Positions 40,271-49,618 of a DNA stretch of 64,000 bases are shown piece by piece. The notes under the pieces were generated by a model. It ran no database searches, was not told where the DNA came from, and saw only the letters and a list, made by a program, of their open reading frames with translations. Source of the DNA: Kordia sp. SMS9 (GTDB lineage Bacteria > Bacteroidota > Bacteroidia > Flavobacteriales > Flavobacteriaceae); the NCBI RefSeq assembly GCF_003352465.1, contig NZ_CP031153.1, positions 4,426,001-4,490,000 on the forward strand. Direction: 5' to 3'. A program made the translations under genes and the position numbers. Numbering within the stretch: the first letter of the stretch is position 1; each line of letters starts with the position of its first letter.

Positions 40271-41521
40271 ATGGGATATCCAAAAGAAATCTTGATCATA
40301 CGACATGCAGAAAAACCTGCTGAAGCAACAAATGAAAACTTATCCACCAAAGGGTACGAACGCGCCGCCGCACTCGCCTACTATCTCCCAGCTACTTTTG
40401 GTACAATTGACCATGTTTTTGCGGCTGGTGTCGGATTGAAAAGTCCAAGCAAACGTCCTGTAGAAACCGTAACTCCTTTGGCTACTCGTTTTCATAAAAA
40501 AATTCATGACGGATTTTTAAAGTATCAATATCCAGAAATGGTGACACATATTTTTGATGATCATACGTATACCGATTCCAACATCGTAATTGCATGGCAA
40601 CATACCGATATTGAAGCAATTGCAACTGCTTTTGGCACTAAAGATGTTCCTATTACTCCATGGGCAGAAGCCTGTTTTGATTTGGTTTGGAAACTTACAT
40701 ATAATGGCGATAAAACATATTCGCTGACACAAATTCCGCAATTATTAATGTATGGCGATACGGACCAAACGATTGTAGATCCTGTAGAAAAAACATTCTG
40801 TCAAGAATTGCAAACTATGGATCCACGTGATTTATTTGGCTCGCAAATACCTGTTCCCGCAGGAAACTTCCCAAACATTACCATGACATGTGTCTTTCAA
40901 GTTCCAAATGCCAATGTTCCTAAAGGAGTAACGGAACAATATATATTTGTAGGCGCAGGTTTTTTACTTTCAGAAAAAGTCATTATCAACAATCAAATTG
41001 CAGCAATATTGAATGTTGCCGTTGAAGCAAATGATGCAAAAGATTTAGAAATTCCGTTCTCTGATCCACGAATAGATAATAGAGCTGCGTTACCTTTTGA
41101 CAAAGCTGCTAATGAAAATTATTACCTCAATCAACTGCGTAAAGTCGGTTTGGCAAACAACAACGAAAATGAAATCAATACGTTAGTTGCTGCGGTATTG
41201 GAAGCGGAACAATTACTCAATTTTCCATCGCCAACACAACAAAAGGCTGACGGAAAGACTGATTTCTATGCACAAGGAAACTTAGTGATTCATTGTGACG
41301 ATGGCGGAAGTCGTGCTGTAACGGTTGCCGCATTATACTTGTATTACAAATATTATGTGCAAACGGATGTTCCGTTTGTAGATGTCTATAAAAATATGAT
41401 CGCTTTGCGCTGGAATCATTCCGTGAACAATCACCCTACACAGGGAATTTGTGAAAATGCCTACGAAGTCTTGAGTACGTATGCGGCACTATTTCCAGAA
41501 CCAATTCGTAAACTATCATAA
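40271..41521 (+). CDS. fusion of histidine phosphatase and CX5R (dual-specificity-like) phosphatase domains
   Basis: A 416-residue protein starting at ATG 40271 (MGYPKEILIIRHAEK). The N-terminal domain has the phosphohistidine motif Arg11-His12 (RHAEKP), LSTKGYERAAALAYYLP, the RPVETVTPLA phosphate-binding Arg and second His111 (AWQHTDI), so the histidine phosphatase site looks complete. Residues about 115-310 are unassigned. The C-terminal part has LVIHCDDGGSRAVTVAALYLYY with Cys342 and Arg348 in HCX5R, as in dual-specificity/tyrosine phosphatases. The two would use a phospho-His and a phospho-Cys intermediate. Substrate unknown; a phosphosugar or phosphoprotein role is guesswork. Cytoplasmic, divergent from the OMPLA-like gene. 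Confidence 0.75.
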   Translation: MGYPKEILIIRHAEKPAEATNENLSTKGYERAAALAYYLPATFGTIDHVFAAGVGLKSPSKRPVETVTPLATRFHKKIHDGFLKYQYPEMVTHIFDDHTYTDSNIVIAWQHTDIEAIATAFGTKDVPITPWAEACFDLVWKLTYNGDKTYSLTQIPQLLMYGDTDQTIVDPVEKTFCQELQTMDPRDLFGSQIPVPAGNFPNITMTCVFQVPNANVPKGVTEQYIFVGAGFLLSEKVIINNQIAAILNVAVEANDAKDLEIPFSDPRIDNRAALPFDKAANENYYLNQLRKVGLANNNENEINTLVAAVLEAEQLLNFPSPTQQKADGKTDFYAQGNLVIHCDDGGSRAVTVAALYLYYKYYVQTDVPFVDVYKNMIALRWNHSVNNHPTQGICENAYEVLSTYAALFPEPIRKLS

Positions 41522-41805
41522 TTTAATGTGAGTTCGATACAACTAACACCACATTTAACTGATTTTTAAGTACTTATAACAAGTATCAAATCGAGTGCAG
41601 TCAAGATTCGATTGAAACGCACAGTTTTCTAGTGTTCTCGACTGCGATCGAACGGACAAAGACCTATTCTTTAGTAAATTATGAATAATATGACGATTTC
41701 TTACGTCGAACTTACGTTAAATTAAAATAGAAATCTATGGCATTCCCGTAATTCAAAACGAGGAAACTTATATAATTTTAGGGAATAACTTAAAATTATT
41801 AAATC
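41522..41805. other. intergenic region with REP-like text and the 5' leader of the 41806 peptide
   Basis: Contains inversely related fragments TCGAGTGCAGTC (41591) and CTCGACTGCGATCGAAC (41638-41654), a REP-like pair. Then follows AACTTAAAATTATTAAATC before 41806, which matches the sequence before the 31195 peptide gene in 24 of 25 positions when the ATGAAA is included. No other gene. Confidence 0.45.
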
Positions 41806-41921
41806 ATGAAAAAACAAAAATTAAAAAAATTCCTGTTTCTCAACTTACTATGAAAAAGATTGTGGGAGGTGGTGAATCAGATTTCAATACTGTTTGTCCA
41901 ATGTGTGCAGGACAAAAATAA
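41806..41921 (+). pseudogene. frameshifted class I lanthipeptide-like precursor
   Basis: Read with one added A in the A7 run at 41823-41829, the peptide is MKKQKLKKIPVSQLTMKKIV, then GGGESDFNTVCPMCAGQK: a basic leader with the xVSxLTxxxIVGG pattern, then a short core with two Cys, a Ser and a Thr. As written, frame 0 hits a stop after 15 codons. A one-base deletion, sequencing error or homopolymer slippage could each explain it. The leader region and the following terminator (41943-41972) show it was a real gene. Confidence 0.6.
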
Positions 41922-41942
41922 CAGCTATTTAGAAATACAACA

Positions 41943-41972
41943 AAAGCTTTCAGTGAACTGGAAGCTTTTTTT
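41943..41972 (+). terminator. intrinsic terminator
   Basis: AAAGCTTTC pairs with GGAAGCTTT (one T-G wobble) around AGTGAACT, followed by T residues. It lies 21 nt after the peptide frame's stop. Confidence 0.8.
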
Positions 41973-42052
41973 ATGAACTTCATGTGATAATTTGAATTCT
42001 AGGGAAACAAACCAAAAATTTGAATATATTTGAGAATACAATGATACCAATT

Positions 42053-43321
42053 ATGAAAAAAACACTTCTTGCCTACTTTTTACTGGCTTTCTCCTTTGTA
42101 AATGCGCAACACGGACTTGAAAAAGATATTGACGCTATTGAATCGAAAGTCATTGAATGGCGACGCGATTTTCACGAAAATCCAGAATTATCAAATAGAG
42201 AATTTAAAACGGCTGAAAAAATAGCAAAACATTTAAAATCGCTTGGTATTGAAGTACAAAAAGGCGTGGCACATACAGGCGTAGTTGGCGTTTTAAAAGG
42301 TGATTTGCCAGGGAAAGTCATTGCATTACGCGCCGATATTGACGCGCTTCCCGTAACAGAACGCACAGATGTTTCTTTTAAATCTACCGTAAGAACAACG
42401 TTTAACGGCGTAGAAACGGGCGTAATGCATGCCTGTGGACACGATACGCACACTGCGATTCTCATGGGAGTTGCTGAAATCTTTTCCAAACATAAAGACA
42501 AAATAAGAGGAACGATAAAGTTCATTTTTCAACCTGCGGAAGAAGGTGCGCCCAAAGGTGAAGAAGGCGGCGCAGAACTCATGGTAAAAGAAGGTGTGTT
42601 AAAAAATCCGGATGTTGATGCCATTTTCGGATTGCATATCAGTGCAGGATATGATGTAGGAACCATCAGTTACAAATCTGGAGGAATTATGGCAGCTTCA
42701 CAAAGCTTTGAAATCAACATCAAAGGAAAGCAAAGTCACGGTTCAAGACCTTGGACAAGTGTGGATCCGATTGTAACAAGTGCCAAAATCATTGACGGTT
42801 TGCAAACCATCATCAGTAGAGAATCTGAATTGACAAAAGAAGGCGCTGTTATTACTGTGGGAAAAATTACAAGCGGCGTACGAAGTAATATTATTCCTGA
42901 AAAAGCACAACTCATCGGAACCATTCGTACGTTAGATTATGACATGCAAGCATTCATCAATCAACGCATGAAAGAAATGGTTCCCGCAATCGCTAAAGCA
43001 TACAGAGCAGAAGCTACGATTGAGATTGCCAAAGGCTATCCAATTACGTACAACGATCCGCAATTAACTGCACAAATGTTGCCGTCACTACAAAAAGCGG
43101 CAGGAACAGAAAATGTCATAGAAATTAAAGCAATTACAGGTGCGGAAGACTTTTCTTTCTTCCAAAAAGAAGTGCCAGGATTGTATTTTTTCTTAGGAGG
43201 AAAACCTTTAGAACAAGAAGCAACTTCACATCATACGCCCGATTTTTATATTGATGAAAGTGGTATGAAACTCGGTGTAAAAACATTTGTTCAACTTACT
43301 TTAGATTACCTCAACAACTAA
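42053..43321 (+). CDS. secreted M20-family amidohydrolase (N-acyl amino acid hydrolase type)
   Basis: A 422-residue enzyme starting at ATG 42053 so that the signal peptide (LLAYFLLAFSFVNAQ) is at the N-terminus. DFHENPELSNREFKT and the metal-site motif HACGHDTHTAILMGV are followed by FIFQPAEEG (catalytic Glu region), a dimerisation domain (INIKGKQSHGSRPWTSVDPI) and GAEDFSFFQKEVPGLYFFLG. It matches IAA-amino acid hydrolase/hippuricase-like M20D peptidases that cleave N-acyl amino acids. Predicted periplasmic or extracellular. It is 6 nt before the next gene, so operonic. Confidence 0.9.
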   Translation: MKKTLLAYFLLAFSFVNAQHGLEKDIDAIESKVIEWRRDFHENPELSNREFKTAEKIAKHLKSLGIEVQKGVAHTGVVGVLKGDLPGKVIALRADIDALPVTERTDVSFKSTVRTTFNGVETGVMHACGHDTHTAILMGVAEIFSKHKDKIRGTIKFIFQPAEEGAPKGEEGGAELMVKEGVLKNPDVDAIFGLHISAGYDVGTISYKSGGIMAASQSFEINIKGKQSHGSRPWTSVDPIVTSAKIIDGLQTIISRESELTKEGAVITVGKITSGVRSNIIPEKAQLIGTIRTLDYDMQAFINQRMKEMVPAIAKAYRAEATIEIAKGYPITYNDPQLTAQMLPSLQKAAGTENVIEIKAITGAEDFSFFQKEVPGLYFFLGGKPLEQEATSHHTPDFYIDESGMKLGVKTFVQLTLDYLNN

Positions 43322-43327
43322 CAAGAT

Positions 43328-44878
43328 ATGGACGCAGTTTTAAACTTTTTAGGCAATATTTCATGGTGGATGTGGATTTTGATTGTGTTACTTTTAATTG
43401 CTATTAGAGATGTTTTTCAACGGAAACATACCATCAGTCATAATTTTCCTATTGTGGGACACATTCGGTATATGTTTGAAAGTATCGGACCAGAAATTCG
43501 CCAGTATTTTGTAGCGAACAATCGAGAAGAATTACCTTTCAATCGTATAGAACGCGGTTGGATTTATGCCTCTGCCAAAAAACAAAACAATTACGAAGGT
43601 TTCGGAACCGATAGAGATATTTACAAACATCATCACATGTTTATCAACAATGCCATGATGCCGTATAAAGTAGCGGAAAACCATCCGAATGCTGAGGATA
43701 AGTCGTTTTTACCGTGTGCAAAAGTCATGGGCGAATTCAACAAAAGAAAACGTCCGTATCGTCCTGCTTCTATTATTAACGTATCTGCGATGAGTTTTGG
43801 ATCGCTTTCCGCCAAAGCGGTAGAATCGATGAATAAAGGCGTGAAATTAGCGCATGCATATCACAATACAGGAGAAGGCGGTTTGTCTCCACATCACAGT
43901 CACGGCGGCGATGTCGTTTTTCATTTTGGAACAGGATATTTTGGTGTTCGTGCGGAAGATGGCGGGTTTTCCATGGAAAAAATGGTCAAATTGGTAAACG
44001 AAAATCCATTCATCAGAGCGATTGAAGTAAAACTATCGCAAGGTGCCAAACCAGGAAAAGGTGGTGTGTTGCCTGGAAAAAAAATTACACCTGAAATTGC
44101 TAAAATTAGAGGTGTAGAAGTTGGAAAAGATGTATTATCGCCTCCAAATCATAAAGCATTTTCTAATGTTCCTGAACTCGTAGATTTTGTAGAAGCCATT
44201 GCAGAAGCTACTGGATTGCCTGTGGGAATTAAAGCTGCTATTGGGAAACTTGGTCAATGGGAAGAATTGGCAGATATTATGAAAACTACCGGAAAAGGAC
44301 CTGATTTTATTACAGTTGATGGTGGCGAAGGCGGAACTGGTGCTGCGCCTCCAAGTTTTGCAGATCACGTTTCGTTACCTTGGGTTTATGGTTTTGCCGA
44401 TTTGTATAAATTGTTTCAAGATAAAGGACTCAGCGAACGCATTGTGTTTGTTGGTAGTGGAAAGTTAGGATTTCCTGCCAAAGCTGCGATGGCTTTTGCG
44501 ATGGGCGTTGATTGTATCAATGTAGCGCGTGAAGCCATGATGAGCATTGGTTGTATTCAAGCGCAGGTTTGTCATACCAATCGTTGTCCAGCGGGCGTAG
44601 CGACACAAAGTAAATGGTTGCAAAACGGAATTGATCCAACGTTGAAGTCGGTGCGATTGGCACAATATTTTAAAACCTTCCGTAAAGAATTTATTGAGAT
44701 CACACATGCTGCTGGTTATGAGCATCCGTGTCAATTTAATATGAAAGATGTGGTGATGAATGTGGACGACCATCATTTGTCAAAAAACTTAGACATTGCG
44801 TATGATTATCAAAAAACGCCTGTGCCGTTTGACGGAATGAAATCGCTTCAAGAGTGTGAGTATTTGGGTGGAAAGTGA
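43328..44878 (+). CDS. membrane-anchored FMN-binding glutamate-synthase-like protein
   Basis: A 516-residue protein: one N-terminal membrane helix (WWMWILIVLLLIAIRDVFQ), then a GltS-like FMN-binding barrel (SAMSFGSLSAKAVESMNKGVKLA, NTGEGGLSPHH, AIEVKLSQGAKPGKGG, DFITVDGGEGGTGAAPPSFADHV) and the iron-sulfur motif CIQAQVCHTNRCPAG (CX5CX4C). The glutaminase domain of glutamate synthase is absent, so it does not make glutamate from glutamine in the usual manner. Related stand-alone proteins exist in many bacteria with unknown substrate. Downstream partner of the M20 hydrolase. Confidence 0.87.
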   Translation: MDAVLNFLGNISWWMWILIVLLLIAIRDVFQRKHTISHNFPIVGHIRYMFESIGPEIRQYFVANNREELPFNRIERGWIYASAKKQNNYEGFGTDRDIYKHHHMFINNAMMPYKVAENHPNAEDKSFLPCAKVMGEFNKRKRPYRPASIINVSAMSFGSLSAKAVESMNKGVKLAHAYHNTGEGGLSPHHSHGGDVVFHFGTGYFGVRAEDGGFSMEKMVKLVNENPFIRAIEVKLSQGAKPGKGGVLPGKKITPEIAKIRGVEVGKDVLSPPNHKAFSNVPELVDFVEAIAEATGLPVGIKAAIGKLGQWEELADIMKTTGKGPDFITVDGGEGGTGAAPPSFADHVSLPWVYGFADLYKLFQDKGLSERIVFVGSGKLGFPAKAAMAFAMGVDCINVAREAMMSIGCIQAQVCHTNRCPAGVATQSKWLQNGIDPTLKSVRLAQYFKTFRKEFIEITHAAGYEHPCQFNMKDVVMNVDDHHLSKNLDIAYDYQKTPVPFDGMKSLQECEYLGGK

Positions 44879-44965
44879 TGTTTTTTGTTGATCTGTTGAT
44901 TTGTCTCTTTGTTGATTTGTTTTTGTGAATTTGCTGTTTCATTGAATCTCTTCAAAACTCATAAA

Positions 44966-46618
44966 CTAAAGTAACTTTCTAATAAACAACTCAAGCTCCT
45001 CTCCTTTTGGAACGTCTAACTTTTTACGAATACGATAGCGCGCAGATTTGATAGAAGATAACGTTGCATTGCGCACATTCATAATTTCTTTCAGACTTAA
45101 ATTGAGATACATTAAATGGCAAATTTCACGTTCTGATTTTGTCAAGGTAGGAAAGCGTTCGGCTAATTCTATTTCAAAATTAGCTTCCGACATATTGTTT
45201 ACTTCTGATACACTATCTAATCGTTTTTCAGTAGTAATTTGGTTTTTAAGTTGCACTAAAATTGTTTGATAACGTTCTATTACACCCGAACTACTGTCTT
45301 TTGTTTGGAGGTCTTTGATAGTATCTAGCAGTTCTTTTTTAAAATCAATACGCATCTTATTATCCATCAATAAACGTTCTGTTTTAAAACGAAGAAAATT
45401 CACTTTTTCATTCAATAATTCAGTCTCTAACTCTTGTTTTTGATGATTTCTAAGAGCAATTTTTCGTTTGTAGCGATACAGAAAAAATAAGCTGACCAAC
45501 GCAATGACTGCAAGAAAAAATAAAATAGCGAACAAACGTTTTTGCGAACGTTGTGTTTTGGCAACTCGTTGTAATTCTATTTTTTCTGTGGAAGCTTGCA
45601 AACTGTCACGATACGATTCTTGCTTAAACCTAAATTCTAAAACCAGTTTTTCAAAACGTGCTGACTGTTCTAGGGTTTTAGAAGAATCTCTATACTTTTT
45701 GTACGTTCTATAATAGAACAATGCTTTTTTGTAATTCTTTTGATCGCGTTGAATCTTGTAGCGTTCTAAATACAAGTGTCCCAACAATGATTTATTTCCA
45801 TATTGAGCAGCCAATACTTCACTACTATCGAGATATCTTGATGCTTTATCAAATTGATTCATTTTTCGAGCACTATACGCTAAATCTTTCATCGTAGAAG
45901 CCAACCGCTCTATTTTTTCTTCTTTTTTATAAATGACAAGATTTTTTTTGTGAAGCTCTAAAGCTTTTTTATACATTTTTTTATCTCTGTATATTTTCGC
46001 TTTATATCTATTTACATCTGATAGATAAAGAGGTGCCGTAAAATAATTTTTGGCACTATCTAAAACAATAAGTGCGCTATCATGGGCTTTCTTCAAGTAT
46101 AAAAAATGTCCATAATTACTTAGCGATACTCCATAATCTAAACTATCATTACGGCGCATTACTAAAGCTTTCTTCATATAGGAAATAGCTTTGTCATATT
46201 TTCCTTGCGAACGAAACAACATGGCAATATTATGATACGAGCGGCCAATTTTTGACGAATCTTTAGCTTTTTCTTTAATTTCAAGAGCCGTTAAGTAATA
46301 GTGTAATGCTTTATCGTAATTATTACGTCTGCGTTCAATAATTCCCAAACAATCGTATGCTAACGCTTTTTGTTTTGACTGATCACTGTGTGTATATGAA
46401 TCATCTAAAATTGACAATGCATTTTTTAACTGTTGTTCTGCGTATAATGGATTTGAAGTGTCTGTTAAAATACCCAAATTAATAGCATATTTTACACGCA
46501 AAGAATCCGAAGTTTCAGTTTTCAGCAGAACAGAAATTGAATCTATTTGTTGTTGTTTTGTTTGTCCATAAGCGAACGAAACACAAAAAAAAAGGAAAAA
46601 AAGTAGGTGTTTTTTCAA
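44966..46618 (-). CDS. TPR-repeat membrane regulator with C-terminal LuxR-type helix-turn-helix
   Basis: A 550-residue protein: signal or first TM segment (HLLFFLFFCVSFAYGQ), an array of TPR helices over residues about 45-330 (including ALAYDCLGIIERRRNNYDKALHYYLTALEI), a membrane helix (FAILFFLAVIALVSLFFLYRY), a coiled coil, and a C-terminal DNA-binding HTH (LTKSEREICHLMYLNLSLKEIMNVRNATLSSIKSARYRIRKKL). The sensor is thought to lie outside the membrane, with the HTH inside. It faces the secreted-protein genes at 46749 and 48571, with a direct repeat between, so it may control them. Confidence 0.85.
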   Translation of the reverse strand: MKKHLLFFLFFCVSFAYGQTKQQQIDSISVLLKTETSDSLRVKYAINLGILTDTSNPLYAEQQLKNALSILDDSYTHSDQSKQKALAYDCLGIIERRRNNYDKALHYYLTALEIKEKAKDSSKIGRSYHNIAMLFRSQGKYDKAISYMKKALVMRRNDSLDYGVSLSNYGHFLYLKKAHDSALIVLDSAKNYFTAPLYLSDVNRYKAKIYRDKKMYKKALELHKKNLVIYKKEEKIERLASTMKDLAYSARKMNQFDKASRYLDSSEVLAAQYGNKSLLGHLYLERYKIQRDQKNYKKALFYYRTYKKYRDSSKTLEQSARFEKLVLEFRFKQESYRDSLQASTEKIELQRVAKTQRSQKRLFAILFFLAVIALVSLFFLYRYKRKIALRNHQKQELETELLNEKVNFLRFKTERLLMDNKMRIDFKKELLDTIKDLQTKDSSSGVIERYQTILVQLKNQITTEKRLDSVSEVNNMSEANFEIELAERFPTLTKSEREICHLMYLNLSLKEIMNVRNATLSSIKSARYRIRKKLDVPKGEELELFIRKLL

Positions 46619-46665
46619 TGTGACTAATTTACTGCAATATGGCGAAAAAAAAGAATTATTTAGAC

Positions 46666-46685
46666 TTTGCTACCTTTTGCTACCA
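46666..46685. promoter_or_regulatory. tandem decamer TTTGCTACC between regulator and secreted operon
   Basis: TTTGCTACC occurs twice at exactly one DNA turn (46666-46674 and 46676-46684). It sits 48 bp above the regulator start and 64 bp above the 46749 start. One protein bound on one face of DNA is a reasonable reading; the TPR-LuxR protein is the obvious candidate. No -33/-7 assignment made. Confidence 0.45.
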
Positions 46686-46748
46686 GTAATTTTATCTGCT
46701 TATATAGCATTTACAATACTTTTGGGCAATTGATTAATTTATTTTATT

Positions 46749-48563
46749 ATGAGAAAAATTGCCTTACTACTACTCTACTTAGTTGCTGTACAAACTTTAC
46801 ATTCACAATCGCCTGAAAAAATTAACTACCAAGCAATCATTAAAGATTCTAATGGTAATTTAGTCAGTAATCAGAATATTGCGATTCAAATCAATATCAA
46901 TCAAACTACAGCAAATGGAACTACCGTGTATAGTGAAACCCATGCAGTAACTACTTCTGATGATGGTTTGATTGCTTTACAAATTGGAGATGGGACAACT
47001 ACCGATAATTTTTCTGCAATTTCTTGGGGAAGCAATACGTATTTTTTAAATGTTGCTGTCGATTTGAATAATGGAACAAACTATAGTGATTTAGGAACGC
47101 AACAATTGGTGAGTGTGCCGTATGCATTACACGCCGTCACAAGTACCACTAGTACTTCAGTAGCAGATTCAGATAATGATACTAAAATTCAAGTAGAAGA
47201 AACAACTGATGAAGATGTTATTCGTTTTGATTTGGAAGGAACTGAATATTTTAGAATGAATGCTGGTAAAATCGCCACCTTAAATAACGGTTTTAGCGTT
47301 TATATTGGAGAAAATGCTGGTTTAAATGATGATTTCAGTGATAATGAAAACGTCGGAATCGGATACAAAGCGTTGGAACTAAACGTTACCGCAGGAGCTA
47401 ATACAAGTATTGGAGCGTTTTCACTTGGTAAATCTGAAACAGGATTTAGCAACACAGCTATTGGAACAGGAGCCATGCAAAATAATGTTTCTGGAGATGA
47501 AAATGTAAGTATTGGTGTTGGAAGCTTGGGAAATATTATTGATTCTAACGGTAATGTAGGAATAGGATTCAATTCAGGACTCAACAATACGGGCGAAAAA
47601 AATGTTTTTATAGGATCTGAAGCAACTATTTCTGGAAATATTTCTAACAGACTTGTTATTGATAATAGCAACACTACAGATCCACTGATTGATGGAGACT
47701 TTCTAGCCAATACATTAAACATCAATGGAGAACTTTCTATCAACGATAATTTCAGTTTCCCTACAACCGATGGAACTAATGGACAAGTATTGAGTACCAA
47801 CGGATCAGGAGCGGTTTCATGGCAAAGCATTCCTATTACATCTAACACAGGAAATTTATTCGTAGGAAATAATGCAGGTACTAACGTCAGTGATTCTGGA
47901 AATGTACTGATAGGTCCTAGAGCTGGTAGAGATTTAACAAGCAATATAGATAATACCATGGTTGGGAATGGTGCAGGAGAAAGCAACACAGGAAATAGAA
48001 ACACCTTCATGGGATATTTAGCGGGTCAAAATAATACAGGAAGCGACAATACTTTTATTGGCTATAGAGCAGGTCAAAATAATGCGTTAGGAACTAATAA
48101 TGTATTTATCGGACCAAATACAGGATCTAATGAATCAGGATCTAATAAATTATATATTGACAATTCAAATACATCTGCTCCGCTTATTTTTGGAGATTTT
48201 TACGCAAATACGCTCAAAGTGAATGGAACTTTAGAAACAACTTCCAATACCACAGTAGGAGGAACTCTAAAAATTGGTTCTAGCTCAACTTTAAGTGGGA
48301 TTTACAAAGCTTCTATATTTAAAAATGTTGGGAGTGTGAGTGGAAATAGTAGCCGAATTGAAACATTTACAATAAATGGTGTAAGTCCAGGCGATGTGGT
48401 GTTTGTTTCACCTAGTGAAAATTTAAGTGGGCAAATAGTAATCTCGCAATGTTGGGTAAGTGCAAATAATACGGTGAGCGTTAAATTTAGAAACACTGAT
48501 GGAGGAAGTAAAGATCCAGATGAAAGCAATGGTGCAACGTACTATTTTGGAGTAATTAAGTAA
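46749..48563 (+). CDS. large secreted repeat protein with beta-roll/head-like GNxAG repeats
   Basis: A 604-residue protein with a signal peptide (ending LHSQSP), an N-terminal domain typical of flavobacterial surface proteins (INYQAIIKDSNGNLVSNQNIAIQINI, TQQLVSVPYALHA), then repeats with the pattern NxxIGxxAGxxNTGxxN (GYKALELN, GSEATISGN, GNNAGTNVS, GYLAGQNNTGSDNTFIGYRAGQNN). These resemble YadA-head or tail-fibre repeats. The C-terminal 90 residues form a beta domain. Predicted cell-surface or secreted adhesin-like fibre. It is 7 nt before the next gene, so an operon. Confidence 0.75.
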   Translation: MRKIALLLLYLVAVQTLHSQSPEKINYQAIIKDSNGNLVSNQNIAIQININQTTANGTTVYSETHAVTTSDDGLIALQIGDGTTTDNFSAISWGSNTYFLNVAVDLNNGTNYSDLGTQQLVSVPYALHAVTSTTSTSVADSDNDTKIQVEETTDEDVIRFDLEGTEYFRMNAGKIATLNNGFSVYIGENAGLNDDFSDNENVGIGYKALELNVTAGANTSIGAFSLGKSETGFSNTAIGTGAMQNNVSGDENVSIGVGSLGNIIDSNGNVGIGFNSGLNNTGEKNVFIGSEATISGNISNRLVIDNSNTTDPLIDGDFLANTLNINGELSINDNFSFPTTDGTNGQVLSTNGSGAVSWQSIPITSNTGNLFVGNNAGTNVSDSGNVLIGPRAGRDLTSNIDNTMVGNGAGESNTGNRNTFMGYLAGQNNTGSDNTFIGYRAGQNNALGTNNVFIGPNTGSNESGSNKLYIDNSNTSAPLIFGDFYANTLKVNGTLETTSNTTVGGTLKIGSSSTLSGIYKASIFKNVGSVSGNSSRIETFTINGVSPGDVVFVSPSENLSGQIVISQCWVSANNTVSVKFRNTDGGSKDPDESNGATYYFGVIK

Positions 48564-48570
48564 CAGAAAG

Positions 48571-49560
48571 ATGAAACAATCAATAACAATTATAAGTATT
48601 TTCTTTTTTACTACTTTCTATGTAAATGCACAAACCATAGAACGTCAAGTGATAGGAGCCGCAGGAACTACGTTTTCGAATGCCAATATTACAGCTGAAT
48701 TTACCGTTGGTGAAACAGCTACTGCTACAATTTCCAATGGGATAGTGACATTTTCGCAAGGATTTCATCAAGAAACGATAAAATTAGAAATTTTCATCAA
48801 TCCAAAAATATATTTACAAGGAGCAGCTTTGAGTCCAAATACAGGAGAAGAAAACCTCATGAGAGATGATTTACGTGTGGCAAGTTTAGTACCAACAACT
48901 TCACCATATACAGACGGATTAACCTGTGATGCAAGCGTTTTCAATACGACTGGCGCAAATGCTATTGTGGATTGGGTTTGGATAGAATTAAGAGCTGCAA
49001 CTGATAATACGAGTATTTTATATAGTACTTCTGCCCTATTACAACGTGATGGAGATATTGTTGCTACTGATGGAGTTTCTGTACTGTCTTTCAATGCGGC
49101 TGTAGACAACTATTTTATAGCGATAAAACACCGAAATCACTTAGGAATCATGACCTCAACAGCGATTTTGATAGATACCACTTCTGCTGACTTTACCAAT
49201 GCAAGCAATCAAATTACTTTTGGAAACAATGCACAAACAACATCAGGAATGCCTAATGGAATTACAGTCATGTGGTCTGGAAACGCCAATAATGATACGG
49301 TAATACAATATTCAGGCATCACACCTGATACGCCAGCTATTTTATCAGAAATACTAAACGATCCCGGAAACTTTCTAAACTTCCCAACGTATGTCGTAAG
49401 CGGATATAATGCCAATGATGTAAATATGAATGGAAGCACACAATACTCAGGGACAAACCCAGATACACCATTGATCTTGCAAAATGTATTGGCACATCCT
49501 GGAAACTTCTTAAACTTTAGTACGTATCAAATCACAGAACAATTACCAGAAAACAATTAA
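48571..49560 (+). CDS. secreted surface protein with repeated dockerin-like C-terminus
   Basis: A 329-residue protein with signal peptide (FFFTTFYVNAQ). The first 60 residues (ERQVIGAAGTTFSNANITAEFTVGETATATISNG) resemble the N-terminal module of many flavobacterial cell-surface proteins. The middle is beta-rich. The end holds two copies of ANxDxxxQYSGxxPDTPxILxxxLxxPGNFLNFxTY (about residues 237-279 and 281-322) with Asp/Asn-rich loops, suggestive of calcium binding. No classical type IX sorting domain, but the last part may act in export. It pairs with the preceding gene. Confidence 0.7.
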   Translation: MKQSITIISIFFFTTFYVNAQTIERQVIGAAGTTFSNANITAEFTVGETATATISNGIVTFSQGFHQETIKLEIFINPKIYLQGAALSPNTGEENLMRDDLRVASLVPTTSPYTDGLTCDASVFNTTGANAIVDWVWIELRAATDNTSILYSTSALLQRDGDIVATDGVSVLSFNAAVDNYFIAIKHRNHLGIMTSTAILIDTTSADFTNASNQITFGNNAQTTSGMPNGITVMWSGNANNDTVIQYSGITPDTPAILSEILNDPGNFLNFPTYVVSGYNANDVNMNGSTQYSGTNPDTPLILQNVLAHPGNFLNFSTYQITEQLPENN

Positions 49561-49618
49561 AAATAGTCGTAACAAAAGTAAAAGCAAAAGAGGTTATCTT
49601 GGAAGTTGCAATTTCGTC

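Noticed and set aside
47300..48010. 236-codon minus-strand ORF within the GNxAG repeat gene
   Set aside because: Long antisense frame produced by the repeat's regular codon pattern; Pro/Leu/Ser-biased with no start context.
48571..49560. Type IX secretion sorting domain at the C-terminus
   Set aside because: The ending (ITEQLPENN) lacks the conserved PxP...G...K strands of TIGR04183-type domains.
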